From: CBDDFQ01 sp965227035
GTDB lineage: Bacteria > Pseudomonadota > Gammaproteobacteria > Burkholderiales > Burkholderiaceae_C
NCBI GenBank assembly: GCA_965227035.1
Contig: OZ245724.1
Coordinates: 2,728,001 to 2,792,000, forward strand
Direction of reading: 5' to 3'
DNA: 64,000 nucleotides
Part shown: positions 40,736 to 49,302 of the stretch, piece by piece
Layout: each line of letters begins with the position of its first letter
Position numbering within the stretch: the first letter of the stretch is position 1
Translations under genes and position numbers: made by a program
Notes under the pieces: generated by a model
What the model saw: only the letters and a program-made list of their open reading frames with translations
What the model was told of the DNA's origin: nothing
Database searches by the model: none

Positions 40736-41206
40736 TTACTGCGTCGTGGTGGGCGTTGCAACAGCGCCTGCTTGCTGCTGCTCGTACATCGCCTGGAAGT
40801 TGATTTCCGCGAGATGGACAGGGGGGAATCCGCCGCGCTGGATCAGGTCGGCCACGTTGCCGCGCAGGTACGGATACACGATTTGCGGGCAAGCGATGCC
40901 CATGATCGGGCCGAGTTGCTCTTCGGGCAGATTGCGGATTTCGAAAATGCCGGCCTGCTTCACTTCGGCCAGGAACACGGTGCGATCGCCGATCTTGGTG
41001 TGCACCGTTGCAGTCACTGCAACTTCGTAGACGCCTTCTGCAACGGGGGTGGCTTCGATGCCGAGCTGAATGTCGACCGACGGTTGCTCCTGTTCGAGCA
41101 GGATGGCGGGCGAGTTGGGCTGTTCGAGCGACGCTTCCTTGAGGTAGACGCGCTGGATCTGGAATACGGGGTCTTGCTGTTCGGCCATGAGAATCTTTCG
41201 GATCAA
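40736..41206 (-). CDS. secB: Protein-export chaperone SecB
   Basis: 156 residues, normal length. Features FQIQRVYLKEASLEQPNSPA, EVAVTATVHTKIGDRTVFLAEV and FPPVHLAEINFQAMYEQQ are diagnostic. SecB keeps preproteins unfolded and delivers them to SecA. ATG at 41206 with GAAAG region upstream. A GC-rich hairpin followed by a T-rich run (41208-41241) separates it from grxC, so secB probably also has its own promoter. Confidence 0.97.
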   Translation of the reverse strand: MIRKILMAEQQDPVFQIQRVYLKEASLEQPNSPAILLEQEQPSVDIQLGIEATPVAEGVYEVAVTATVHTKIGDRTVFLAEVKQAGIFEIRNLPEEQLGPIMGIACPQIVYPYLRGNVADLIQRGGFPPVHLAEINFQAMYEQQQAGAVATPTTTQ

Positions 41207-41243
41207 AACAAAGCCCGCTCGGAAAATGCTCCCGGGCGGGCGG
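41205..41243 (-). terminator. Hairpin with T-rich tail between grxC and secB
   Basis: On the minus strand GCCCGC (complement of 41236-41241) pairs with GCGGGC (complement of 41213-41218), extended by a G-U pair and CCG/CGG; then TTTGTTTT follows. It lies 100 bases after grxC and ends next to the secB ribosome-binding region. It can end the rhodanese-grxC transcript or attenuate read-through into secB. Confidence 0.55.
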
Positions 41244-41307
41244 CGATGTGATTATGTCAGGCTGCGATGGTCGTTTATCGACGACTTACGAGCCTCGAAT
41301 AACACGC

Positions 41308-41568
41308 TCATGCGGCATTCAAGAGGGGCAAAAGACCGCCCTGACCATCGAGTGCGATCAGGTCGTCGCATCCACCCACGTGCTTGTCGCCGATGAAAAT
41401 CTGCGGCACCGTGCGGCGTCCGGTGATTTCCATCATTTGGGAGCGTGCCTGAGGGTCTGCGTCGATCCGGATTTCTTCGATTTGCTCAACTCCGCGCGCC
41501 TTCAAAACCTGCTTGGCGCGATGGCAATACGGGCAGACGGCTGTGGTGTACATCTTGACGGCTTGCAT
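41308..41568 (-). CDS. grxC: Glutaredoxin 3
   Basis: 86 residues with the dithiol active site in TAVCPYCHRAKQVLKARG (Cys14 and Cys17 region), TVPQIFIGDKHVGGCDDLIA glutathione-binding loop. It reduces disulfides and mixed glutathione disulfides, including ribonucleotide reductase, with glutathione. ATG at 41568. Second gene of the minus-strand run. Confidence 0.95.
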   Translation of the reverse strand: MQAVKMYTTAVCPYCHRAKQVLKARGVEQIEEIRIDADPQARSQMMEITGRRTVPQIFIGDKHVGGCDDLIALDGQGGLLPLLNAA

Positions 41569-41600
41569 GGGCTGTTTCCTTATCTGGGATGGCCTGTGGA

Positions 41601-42008
41601 TTAGGCTTTCTCGATAGGAAGATTAGCTTCTTTCCACGCTTTCATCCCGCCGCCCAGGGCTTGGGCCTGCTCGTAACCCAGCTTTTGCGCCATGCTCACA
41701 CCTCGAGCAGCGCGAGCACCCGTGGCGCAAACGAAGATGTACGGAAGGCTCTTGTTCTTGCCGACTGCAGGAAGTCTCGAATCGATATCGTTGAGCGGCA
41801 CATTTTTAGCACCCGCGATATGACCGGTCGCGAATTCGTCGGGCTCTCTCACATCGATGACGACCGCCCGCTCCCGATTGATCAGCTGCACGGCACCGGT
41901 AGCGGACAAAGCGCCTCCCCTAGCCTTCATCAGCAGCGGCGCAATCAACATTCCTCCCGAAAGAATGGCAATGGCAAAAATCATCCAGTTATCGATAAAA
42001 AACTTCAC
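41601..42008 (-). CDS. Membrane-anchored rhodanese-like protein
   Basis: 135 residues. A single N-terminal hydrophobic helix (residues about 7-27, WMIFAIAILSGGMLIAPLLM) anchors the protein to the inner membrane. The rhodanese domain follows: VVIDVREPDEFATGHIAGAK and active-site cysteine in YIFVCATGARAARG. Single-domain rhodaneses move sulfane sulfur; the YibN-type protein occupies this same place before grxC-secB-gpsA in many proteobacteria. It begins the minus-strand run, divergent from gpmA. Confidence 0.92.
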   Translation of the reverse strand: MKFFIDNWMIFAIAILSGGMLIAPLLMKARGGALSATGAVQLINRERAVVIDVREPDEFATGHIAGAKNVPLNDIDSRLPAVGKNKSLPYIFVCATGARAARGVSMAQKLGYEQAQALGGGMKAWKEANLPIEKA

Positions 42009-42118
42009 GTGAGACCTTTCGAGAGCATTCGGGCAAACCGCGATTCTAGAATGTCGATTGCTCCCGAGCTATTTCCCGGCTCGCTCCCGGTTCTTCCCCC
42101 AGTTTTTGCAGGACTCTC

Positions 42119-42862
42119 ATGTACAAGCTCGTTCTGATTCGCCACGGCGAATCGACCTGGAATCTAGAAAACCGCTTTACCGGCTGGACAGACGTCGATC
42201 TGACCGATACCGGCGTGGAACAGGCCAAGAATTCCGGCCGCCTCCTGAAGGCCGAAGGCTACGAATTCGACCTCGCCTATACCAGCGTCCTGAAACGCGC
42301 GACTCGCACGCTCTGGCATTGCCTGGACGAGATGGATCGCACATGGCTTCCGGTGGTTCATAGCTGGCGCCTGAACGAGCGCCATTACGGCGCGCTGCAG
42401 GGTTTGAACAAGGCCGATATGGCCAAGAAGTTCGGCGACGAACAGGTGCTCGTCTGGCGCCGCAGCTATGACACCCCCCCGCCGGCGCTCGAGCCGACCG
42501 ATCCTCGAAGCGAGCGGGCCGACATCAGGTACGGCAAGCTGAAGCCCGAGCAGATTCCACTGACCGAGTGCCTGAAAGACACGGTTGCCCGGGTACTGCC
42601 TTTCTGGAACGAAGCCATGGCGCCGGCCATCAAATCCGGGCGTCGGGTGGTGGTTGCAGCACACGGCAATTCGATTCGGGCGCTTGTGAAATACCTCGAC
42701 GGCATTTCCGACTCGGACATCGTGAGCCTGAACATACCGAACGGTATTCCGCTGGTCTACGAACTGGACGCCGAACTTAAACCGATCAGGCATTACTACC
42801 TGGGAGACGCAGAAGCCGCCGCGAAAGCCGCAGCTGCTGTGGCCAGCCAAGGTAAAGCATAA
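42119..42862 (+). CDS. gpmA: 2,3-bisphosphoglycerate-dependent phosphoglycerate mutase
   Basis: 247 residues. The catalytic LIRHGESTWNLENRFTGWTD (phospho-histidine) and the second histidine in VAAHGNSIRALVKYLDG define the family. It interconverts 3- and 2-phosphoglycerate in glycolysis and gluconeogenesis. The C-terminal tail is alanine-rich. It is followed 64 bases later by the S41 peptidase gene, a pairing frequent in Alcaligenaceae. Confidence 0.97.
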   Translation: MYKLVLIRHGESTWNLENRFTGWTDVDLTDTGVEQAKNSGRLLKAEGYEFDLAYTSVLKRATRTLWHCLDEMDRTWLPVVHSWRLNERHYGALQGLNKADMAKKFGDEQVLVWRRSYDTPPPALEPTDPRSERADIRYGKLKPEQIPLTECLKDTVARVLPFWNEAMAPAIKSGRRVVVAAHGNSIRALVKYLDGISDSDIVSLNIPNGIPLVYELDAELKPIRHYYLGDAEAAAKAAAAVASQGKA

Positions 42863-42926
42863 GTTACAAGGGAACCTTCCGTTCCTCCGCGTTCAAAGGT
42901 TATATTGATCCGTCATAGGAAGATTT

Positions 42927-44366
42927 ATGGGCCAAAAACTCAAGATAGCCGGTTGGATTTCGGTTGGCGTGCTCGCCGGAGCACTTACCACGGTGTCGCT
43001 GCAAACAGTGGCGCAGCGCGCGTTTGCCCCACTGCCTCTCGAAGAGTTGCAGCAACTGGCCGCCGTCTACGGAATGATCAAGACGGATTACGTAGACCCG
43101 GTCGACGAGAAAAAGCTCATCACCGATGCTATTTCCGGCATGGTTGCCAGCCTTGATCCGCACTCCCAGTACTTCGACAAGAAGTCGTTCAAGGAATTCC
43201 GCGAAGGCACCACGGGACGATTCGTCGGTTTGGGCATCGAAATTTCGCAGGAAGATGGCCTGGTCAAGGTGGTGTCGCCTATCGAAGGATCCCCCGCTTT
43301 CCGCGCCGGCCTCAAGCCCAATGACCTGATCACCAAGATCGACGACGCCGAAGTCAAGGGCATGTCGCTCAACGACGCCGTCAAACGCATGCGCGGCGAG
43401 CCCGGCACCAAGGTCACCATCACCATCTTCCGCAAGGACGAAAGCAAGACTTTCCCGGTCACCATCACGCGCGAAGAAATTCGTACGCAGTCGGTGCGGG
43501 GCAAGGTGATCGAACCTGGTTATGCGTGGATTCGCCTTTCGCAGTTCCAGGAACGTACCGTCGACGACTTCGCCAAGAAGATGGAAGAAATCTACAAGCA
43601 GGAACCCAACCTCAAAGGGCTGGTGCTCGACTTGCGCAACGACCCGGGTGGTCTGCTCGACTCCGCAGTCGCCATCTCGGCGGCCTTCCTGCCTGAAAAC
43701 GTCACCGTGGTTTCCACCGATGGCCAGTTGTCGGACAGCAAGTTCGTCTACAAGGCGGCTCCCGAGTTCTATCAACGCCGCGGTGCCGGCGATCCTTTGC
43801 GTCGTCTGCCTGCAGCCATGAAAACGGTTCCGCTCATCGTTCTGGTGAATGAAGGCTCGGCATCTGCCAGCGAAATCGTGGCCGGCGCGTTGCAGGATCA
43901 CAAACGCGCGACGCTCATGGGCGCTCAGACCTTCGGCAAGGGTTCGGTGCAGACGGTTCGACCGCTCGGCCCGGATACCGGCCTGAAGATCACCACAGCG
44001 CGTTACTACACCCCTAGCGGCAAGTCGATTCAGGCGAAGGGCATCGTTCCCGACGTGATGGTCGACGAAACCGCCGATGGCAACCTGTTTGCGGCGCTTC
44101 GCACCCGTGAGGCCGATCTGACCAAGCATCTGAATAGCGGTCAGGGTCCCGAGGTGAAGGATGAGGTTCGCGAGAAACTGCGCGACGAAGCGCGCAAGCG
44201 TCTCGAGGAAGAAGCCAAACTCCCGCCGCAAGACCGCAAGCTGCCTGAATACGGCGTGCTCGACAAAGACTTCCAGCTCACGCAAGCGATCAACAAGTTC
44301 AAGGGCACTCCGGTGCTGGTGAGCAAGACCATGGTCGAGCGCAAGGAAGAGAAGAAAGAGAATTGA
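42927..44366 (+). CDS. Carboxy-terminal processing protease, S41 family
   Basis: 479 residues. A signal or anchor segment (about residues 10-28) is followed by the PDZ domain (GRFVGLGIEISQEDGLVKVV, residues about 95-175), then the S41 catalytic core with the serine in NEGSASASEIVAGALQD and the lysine in QTFGKGSVQTVRPL. It cleaves C-terminal residues of periplasmic proteins, usually with an adaptor, and affects murein hydrolases. Start ATG 42927 with GGAAG upstream. The next gene starts with no gap, so they are coupled. Confidence 0.93.
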   Translation: MGQKLKIAGWISVGVLAGALTTVSLQTVAQRAFAPLPLEELQQLAAVYGMIKTDYVDPVDEKKLITDAISGMVASLDPHSQYFDKKSFKEFREGTTGRFVGLGIEISQEDGLVKVVSPIEGSPAFRAGLKPNDLITKIDDAEVKGMSLNDAVKRMRGEPGTKVTITIFRKDESKTFPVTITREEIRTQSVRGKVIEPGYAWIRLSQFQERTVDDFAKKMEEIYKQEPNLKGLVLDLRNDPGGLLDSAVAISAAFLPENVTVVSTDGQLSDSKFVYKAAPEFYQRRGAGDPLRRLPAAMKTVPLIVLVNEGSASASEIVAGALQDHKRATLMGAQTFGKGSVQTVRPLGPDTGLKITTARYYTPSGKSIQAKGIVPDVMVDETADGNLFAALRTREADLTKHLNSGQGPEVKDEVREKLRDEARKRLEEEAKLPPQDRKLPEYGVLDKDFQLTQAINKFKGTPVLVSKTMVERKEEKKEN

Positions 44367-45128
44367 TTGGACGACGAGGAGCTGCTTCGATACTCGAGGC
44401 ACATCCTGCTCGACGAGATCGGCGTGGAAGGCCAGGAGGCCATCCGCGCCGGTAGCGCTTTGGTCGTCGGTGCTGGAGGGCTGGGGTCGCCGGTCGCGCT
44501 GTTTCTTGCGTCGGCGGGCGTTGGCCGCATCATTCTTGTCGACAACGATCAGGTCGACCTCACCAATCTTCAGCGCCAGATTGCTCATACCGTCGATCGC
44601 GTCGGAATGGCGAAAGTCGAATCCTCTTCCCGCGCCATGCAAGGTATCAATCCGCACGTCGACGTCGAAACCATCGCCGAGAGAGCGGATAGGGCAATGC
44701 TGGAGAGGCTGCTCGTGGACATCGATGTGGTCATCGACTGCTGCGACAACTTTGCGACCCGCCAGATGATCAACGCGGCATGCGTTGCGCATTCGGTGCC
44801 ACTGGTGTCGGGAGCGGCAATTCGATTCGACGGCCAGCTAGCGGTGTTCGACTCGCGCAACCCCCAATCGGCCTGCTATGCGTGCATCTTTCCCCCGACG
44901 AATGACTTCGAGGAGACTCGGTGTGCGGTCATGGGCGTATTCGCGCCCTTGGTCGGCATCATCGGATCCATGCAGGCGGCGGAAGCATTGAAAATTCTTT
45001 CGGGCGCTGGAGCGCCGATGACTAACCAGCTACTGATGCTGGATGCGAAAACAATGGAATTCACGCGCATCAGAACAATGCGCGATGAAAAATGTCCGGT
45101 TTGTTCGACCTTCGAAGATCACTTGTAG
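44367..45128 (+). CDS. MoeB/ThiF-family adenylyltransferase
   Basis: 253 residues. It begins DDEELLRYSRHILLDEIGVE, then the ATP-binding GAGGLGSPVALFLASAGVG and DLTNLQRQIAHTVDRVGMAK; the zinc cysteines are in CYACIFP and CPVC. The catalytic region is ETRCAVMGVFAPLVGIIGSM. These E1-like enzymes adenylate the C-terminus of a small sulfur carrier such as MoaD or ThiS. Which carrier it serves is not known, since no carrier gene is adjacent. The start is TTG at 44367, directly after the protease stop. Confidence 0.92.
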   Translation: MDDEELLRYSRHILLDEIGVEGQEAIRAGSALVVGAGGLGSPVALFLASAGVGRIILVDNDQVDLTNLQRQIAHTVDRVGMAKVESSSRAMQGINPHVDVETIAERADRAMLERLLVDIDVVIDCCDNFATRQMINAACVAHSVPLVSGAAIRFDGQLAVFDSRNPQSACYACIFPPTNDFEETRCAVMGVFAPLVGIIGSMQAAEALKILSGAGAPMTNQLLMLDAKTMEFTRIRTMRDEKCPVCSTFEDHL

Positions 45129-45224
45129 GCACATTCCTACATTCGCCAACCGCCTCGGATGGCAGAATTCAACCCGAGCATTGCGTACAGTTCTCACCAT
45201 GGACTAAGAAACGATGGTGAACTT

Positions 45225-45662
45225 ATGCAGCAACACCAGTTGAACGGGAACTTAAGCTTTCCCAACGAAAGCACGCAAGTGGGATTGAAAACTTACATAG
45301 TCGAAGATAACGCGACGATTCGTGAAAATCTGATCGGAACGCTAGAGGAACTTGCGTGCATTACCGCTGTCGGCATTGCCGAAACCGAAAACGAAGGCAG
45401 ATCGGCTCTCGGCAACAACAGCTTCGAGTGGGATCTGGCGATCGTCGATCTGTTCCTCAAGCAGGGAAGCGGATTAGGGATTCTCGAAGCATGCCGCGAT
45501 CGCGCTCCGAACAAAAAAGTCGTAGTTCTGAGCAATTACGCGACCGAAGACATGCGTAAACGCTGTTCCGCCTTGGGAGCGGATGCCGTGTTCGACAAAT
45601 CCAATGAAATCGACGCACTGGTCGACTATTGCGTGACGCAATCGAAAAACGTGCCCACCTGA
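45225..45662 (+). CDS. Single-domain response regulator (receiver only)
   Basis: About 145 residues. Acidic pocket (VEDN at residues about 27-30), phospho-acceptor Asp75 in LAIVDLFLKQGSG, and the later SNY and DKS motifs with the switch lysine. No output domain follows, so it must signal by protein contact or relay phosphate. The first 20 residues are an unstructured tail. Start ATG 45225 is preferred over 45159, which reads through less likely N-terminal sequence. It is convergent with a NarL-type regulator and near a histidine kinase; they may form one relay. Confidence 0.85.
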   Translation: MQQHQLNGNLSFPNESTQVGLKTYIVEDNATIRENLIGTLEELACITAVGIAETENEGRSALGNNSFEWDLAIVDLFLKQGSGLGILEACRDRAPNKKVVVLSNYATEDMRKRCSALGADAVFDKSNEIDALVDYCVTQSKNVPT

Positions 45663-45679
45663 TCAGGCGGCACGTTTTT
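45645..45679. terminator. Bidirectional terminator between convergent regulator genes
   Basis: Perfect 11-bp stem AAAAACGTGCC (45645-45655) with GGCACGTTTTT (45669-45679), loop of 13 bases. It overlaps the stop codon region of the receiver gene (stop 45660-45662 lies in the loop) and, read on the minus strand, also serves the regulator gene ending at 45700. Confidence 0.85.
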
Positions 45680-45699
45680 GTACTTGTGTTGCCTGTTTC

Positions 45700-46329
45700 T
45701 CAGTCGATCAGCTTGTTCTTCAACGCGTAATACGTGAGATCGCTGTTCGATGCCAGACTCATCTTTTCCATCAAACGAGTTCTGTACGTGCTGACCGTTT
45801 TGACGCTTAGCGATAGCGTTTTGGCGATGTCGCCTGCAGTCTCGCCCTTCGCAAGTCTCAAAAACACCTGGAATTCGCGCTCCGACAACTGTTCATGCGG
45901 TGCGCCATCCTTACGGTCGAGTTGCTGCGCCAGTAGTTCCGCAACTGCAGGGGTGATGTGGCGACGTCCAAGTGAAATCGTACGGATCGCGTTGACGATT
46001 TCCATCGGGTCGCATTCCTTGTTGAGATACCCGCTTGCCCCTTGCCGAATGAGGTTGACCGCGTAATGTTCTTCCGGATAGCCGCTCAAGATCAATATGC
46101 CGACATCGGGAGCTTTGGCGCGAATCATGCCCAGGGCATCGATCCCGCTTTGACCGGGCATGGACAGGTCCATGACCAGTACGTCGATATCGGTCGTACG
46201 AATGAGGTCGATGGCTTCGCGGCCACTTCCCGCCTCGCCCACGACTCTCAAATCGACGTGGTCGGAGAAAAATTGCCTAAGTCCGGAGCGCACAATGGCG
46301 TGGTCGTCCACGATTGCGACTTTGATCAT
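45700..46329 (-). CDS. NarL/FixJ-family response regulator
   Basis: 209 residues. Receiver domain with acidic pocket VDDH, phospho-acceptor Asp54 in VLVMDLSMPGQ and the LSGYP and NKE switch residues. LuxR-type DNA-binding domain at residues about 140-205: QLSEREFQVFLRLAKGETAG, then DIAKTLSLSVKTVSTYRTRL. It is the likely partner of the kinase encoded divergently at 46426. Regulated genes may include the stress genes that follow the kinase, by inference. Confidence 0.95.
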   Translation of the reverse strand: MIKVAIVDDHAIVRSGLRQFFSDHVDLRVVGEAGSGREAIDLIRTTDIDVLVMDLSMPGQSGIDALGMIRAKAPDVGILILSGYPEEHYAVNLIRQGASGYLNKECDPMEIVNAIRTISLGRRHITPAVAELLAQQLDRKDGAPHEQLSEREFQVFLRLAKGETAGDIAKTLSLSVKTVSTYRTRLMEKMSLASNSDLTYYALKNKLID

Positions 46330-46425
46330 CTCAACACCTTTCGCTTGTTTTGAAGGGCTGGTCTTGCCAGTCTAATGATGACCGATTATTCACGAATTCA
46401 ACACTTAAGAGTCTACGGAGAAAAA

Positions 46426-47808
46426 ATGCGCAGACTTCCTATTCCCAAAATGGCCGTGGGTCTTCTCCTTGCAGTTCTCGCCGTGTGCGCCTTGATCGGG
46501 ATCAACGAAACGAGCTACGTGCGGTCGACCGATGCGCTGGAACAAACCGGGATTGCACAAAAAAGTCGCGCCGACGTCAGTCGAGTTCTGCAATTGGTGC
46601 TCGATGCCGAAACAGGTCAGCGGGGCTACCTGCTCACCGGTGACCAGCGCTATCTCGAGCCCTACGACAGTGCCATCGCGAACCTCACGCCGGCCCTCGA
46701 CGAGTTGCGCTCGGACTACAAACAAGCGCCTCAGGAAATGGAAGTTCTCGAGCTGCTTTCCAGGCAGGTCCAGCGAAAGCTCTCCGAGATGGACCTCAGC
46801 ATCCGCATGCGCAAGCAAGGCAACGAAGACGCCTGGAAGTTCGTTCTGACCACGGATGTGGGCAGGGAGCACATGGACACCATCCGCAGCCTCGCAACCG
46901 AACTTGTGGCGGCAACCACGGCGCGTATTGCCTCAAGCCGAGAGGAAATCACCCGATCGCTTCAACTTTCGCGAATCGGTATTGCCCTTGTAGCGCTTGT
47001 CGGACTTCTGTCGTTCGCGATGTATCTGCGTCAGACCAGCGCTCTGAATATGGCCGGCGACCGCCAAAACGAAATCCTGCAGCGCGAGCGCGATCAGCTG
47101 GGACATTTGGTGAAGGAAAGAACCGCTACGCTCGCCGAACTGGCTACTCACTTGCAAGAGGTTCGCGAGGAAGAGCGCGGGCATCTTGCGCGGGAACTTC
47201 ACGACGAACTGGGAGCGTTGCTCACGGCGGCGAAGCTCGATGTGGCCCGTTTGAAATCGCGCTTGCCAAAAGACATTCCCGACGCGGGAGACCGCCTTCA
47301 GCATCTGACCGACACCCTTAACAGCGGTATTGCGCTCAAGCGTCGAATCATCGAAGACTTGCGTCCTTCTTCGTTGTCGAATCTTGGTTTGATCTCTTCA
47401 CTGGAAATTCTGACGCGTGAATTCGCGGATCGGTCGGGAATTGAAATCACGACCGAATTCGAGGCGTGCGACTTGAGTGATGCAGCGCAACTCACTGTGT
47501 ACCGGATCGTTCAGGAATCGCTCACGAATATTGCAAAGTACGCGAACGCCACGCAGGCCGAGGTGGTGCTTTCGAAATACGACTCGCATGTTGTGCTGGC
47601 GGTGAAAGACAACGGTGCAGGCTTCAGCCTTTCCGATGTGAAAGCTTCGTCGCACGGCCTGGCTGGTATGCGACATCGCGTCGAGGCACATGGCGGCAAG
47701 CTGACCGTATCGTCTGCGCCCGGTGCGGGCACCAAAATTTCCGCGGTGCTTCCGAAGGAATCACGCCACATGCCGAACGATGTTCCGGCAATGACGGAAA
47801 CCGCATAG
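46426..47808 (+). CDS. Sensor histidine kinase with CHASE3 domain
   Basis: About 460 residues. First membrane helix (residues about 9-27), periplasmic CHASE3 domain with LDAETGQRGYLLTGDQRYL (about 60-78), second helix about 183-201, a coiled linker, then the HisKA_3 helix EERGHLARELHDELGALLTA with phospho-His259, and the HATPase domain with YRIVQESLTNIAKYANAT and DNGAGF. The NarL/DegS-type kinase pairs with NarL-family regulators, fitting its divergent neighbour. Start ATG 46426 has GGAG five bases upstream; an earlier ATG at 46375 lacks a site. The stimulus is unknown. Confidence 0.92.
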   Translation: MRRLPIPKMAVGLLLAVLAVCALIGINETSYVRSTDALEQTGIAQKSRADVSRVLQLVLDAETGQRGYLLTGDQRYLEPYDSAIANLTPALDELRSDYKQAPQEMEVLELLSRQVQRKLSEMDLSIRMRKQGNEDAWKFVLTTDVGREHMDTIRSLATELVAATTARIASSREEITRSLQLSRIGIALVALVGLLSFAMYLRQTSALNMAGDRQNEILQRERDQLGHLVKERTATLAELATHLQEVREEERGHLARELHDELGALLTAAKLDVARLKSRLPKDIPDAGDRLQHLTDTLNSGIALKRRIIEDLRPSSLSNLGLISSLEILTREFADRSGIEITTEFEACDLSDAAQLTVYRIVQESLTNIAKYANATQAEVVLSKYDSHVVLAVKDNGAGFSLSDVKASSHGLAGMRHRVEAHGGKLTVSSAPGAGTKISAVLPKESRHMPNDVPAMTETA

Positions 47809-47960
47809 GCTGCGTCCTACATCACAGGCTGCTTGCAGCCTACTCGATGCCGCGCTACCTACCGATGACGCGTGGATGGCATCCGAAATAACCTTCTCTC
47901 CATAGGTCGCTCGATGGGAGCACGGCCAAAGGCAGCGGATGTACCGCGGGGAGATAGGAC

Positions 47961-48125
47961 ATGTTGCACTACGCAGTTGTTTTTCTGGTGATCGCTCTTA
48001 TTGCAGCGATTTTCGGCTTCGGCGGCATTGCAGCCGGCGCAGTTGAAATTGCCAAGATCCTCTTTTTCATCTTCGCTGTCATGGCCGTCGTCACCTTCGT
48101 GGTGAGCCTGATTCGCAAGGGCTGA
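47961..48125 (+). CDS. DUF1328 family small membrane protein
   Basis: 54 residues with two transmembrane helices (MLHYAVVFLVIALIAAIFGF and AKILFFIFAVMAVVTFVVSL) joined by GGIAAGAVEI, the YtjA/DUF1328 pattern. These are stress-associated membrane proteins of unknown mechanism. The frame is too short to stand out, but GGGGAGA precedes the ATG and the family match is clear. It opens a row of stress genes. Confidence 0.88.
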   Translation: MLHYAVVFLVIALIAAIFGFGGIAAGAVEIAKILFFIFAVMAVVTFVVSLIRKG

Positions 48126-48170
48126 TTAATAAATCACCCCTACCTCGTTAAGCATTCAAGGAGTTACTCA

Positions 48171-48563
48171 ATGGCATCCACCGCCCAAGAAAAAGCAATC
48201 AAGGAAAACGTTCGAAGCATTTCGGACGACGTGCTGCAAAGCGCGGAAGAAGCCGTTGCGACCACCCGTGATGTAGCCGACGAAAAACTCGACAAGGCGC
48301 AAGACAAGATTCGCGAATGGCGCGGCGACGTCGATCCGACGATCGAAGAACTTGCAGCCAAGGTTCAGGAATACACCCAGCGCGGTTTGGCACTTGCCTA
48401 CGACGCGAAGGTGAAGGCCCAACAAACGTACGAACAGTATTGCGACGCGACCGGCAAGTACGTGGCAGAAAAGCCAGCGAAATCTTTGCTGATTGCAGCT
48501 GCTGCCGGCGCTCTGATCGGAGCGATGTTCGTCTCCAGCCGCCGCAATCCTCCCCGCTACTGA
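48171..48563 (+). CDS. DUF883 (ElaB/YqjD-like) membrane-anchored protein
   Basis: 130 residues. Long amphipathic helix (residues about 10-95, with ADEKLDKAQDKIREWRGDVD) and a C-terminal membrane anchor (LLIAAAAGALIGAMFVSSRR). ElaB/YqjD-type proteins are membrane-bound and contact ribosomes or help in stress and stationary phase. AAGGAG precedes the ATG at 48171. Lies between DUF1328 and ferritin-like genes. Confidence 0.9.
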   Translation: MASTAQEKAIKENVRSISDDVLQSAEEAVATTRDVADEKLDKAQDKIREWRGDVDPTIEELAAKVQEYTQRGLALAYDAKVKAQQTYEQYCDATGKYVAEKPAKSLLIAAAAGALIGAMFVSSRRNPPRY

Positions 48564-48616
48564 TTTCGGTCGAAGCCAATTCAAACACCAATAGCCACGA
48601 CCCCAAGGACAACCCA

Positions 48617-49201
48617 ATGACTTCAAAAGCAGAAACGCGTGCTCCCGAAACGGCGAGCAATGAGGCTTACAAGAACGGATCGATGCAACTCGACGTTGAA
48701 TCGATCAAGCGCGGCGCTCGCGAGAACCTGGACGACGGCGCAAACACGCCTAGCTCGGACGATCACCGCGAGGCAGTCATCAAACTGTTGAACGGAGCAC
48801 TGGCAACCGAACTGTTGTGCGTGCTGCGCTACAAGCGCCACTACTTCACCGCCACCGGTCTGGAGTCGCCAGCGATTGCCGACGAGTTTTTGGTTCACGC
48901 AGAAGAAGAATCCGGACACGCAGACAAGATCGCGCGCCGTATCGTGCAACTTGGCGGCGAGCCTGATTTCCATCCGTCGCGCATCGCTCAGAACAGCCAT
49001 GCCGACTACGACGAGTCGCTCGACCTGCATCAAATGGTCAAGGCCAACCTGATTGCAGAACGAATTGCGGTCGAGTCCTATCGCCAGATGGTTCAGATGA
49101 TCGGCGAAAAGGATCCGACAACCCGTCGCATGCTTGAAGAGGTTCTCGCCGACGAGGAAGAACACGCCGACGAGCTGAGCGACTGGATGAAACGAATTTA
49201 A
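48617..49201 (+). CDS. Ferritin-like domain protein (bacterioferritin/Dps-like)
   Basis: 194 residues. Four-helix bundle with two di-iron sets: glutamate in LNGALATELLCVLRYKRHYF with EEESGHAD, and ERIAVESYRQMVQ with LADEEEHADELSDW. It could store or oxidise iron or act in stress protection, with the first 50 residues as a flexible tail. The start is ATG 48617; the open frame upstream to 48317 overlaps the DUF883 gene in another frame. Follows DUF883 by 53 bases. Confidence 0.88.
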   Translation: MTSKAETRAPETASNEAYKNGSMQLDVESIKRGARENLDDGANTPSSDDHREAVIKLLNGALATELLCVLRYKRHYFTATGLESPAIADEFLVHAEEESGHADKIARRIVQLGGEPDFHPSRIAQNSHADYDESLDLHQMVKANLIAERIAVESYRQMVQMIGEKDPTTRRMLEEVLADEEEHADELSDWMKRI

Positions 49202-49302
49202 GAGGGATGCGAGTCGTCGCGCGGGGGTGGTGCGGCATGACGACGAGCTTTTAAACGACAGCACCGCGTTAAAAAAATCAACTTTAATTTGAAGGAAAAA
49301 CT

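Noticed and set aside
42900..44792. 630-residue minus-strand open frame across the protease and MoeB-like genes
   Set aside because: It mirrors two well-supported plus-strand genes with normal codon pattern; long antisense frames are expected in GC-rich DNA and the protein has no known-domain look.
47826..47841. Perfect 7-bp inverted repeat AGGCTGC-TT-GCAGCCT after the kinase gene, as a terminator
   Set aside because: The loop is only two bases and no T run follows on either strand. It may be chance or a protein-binding site.
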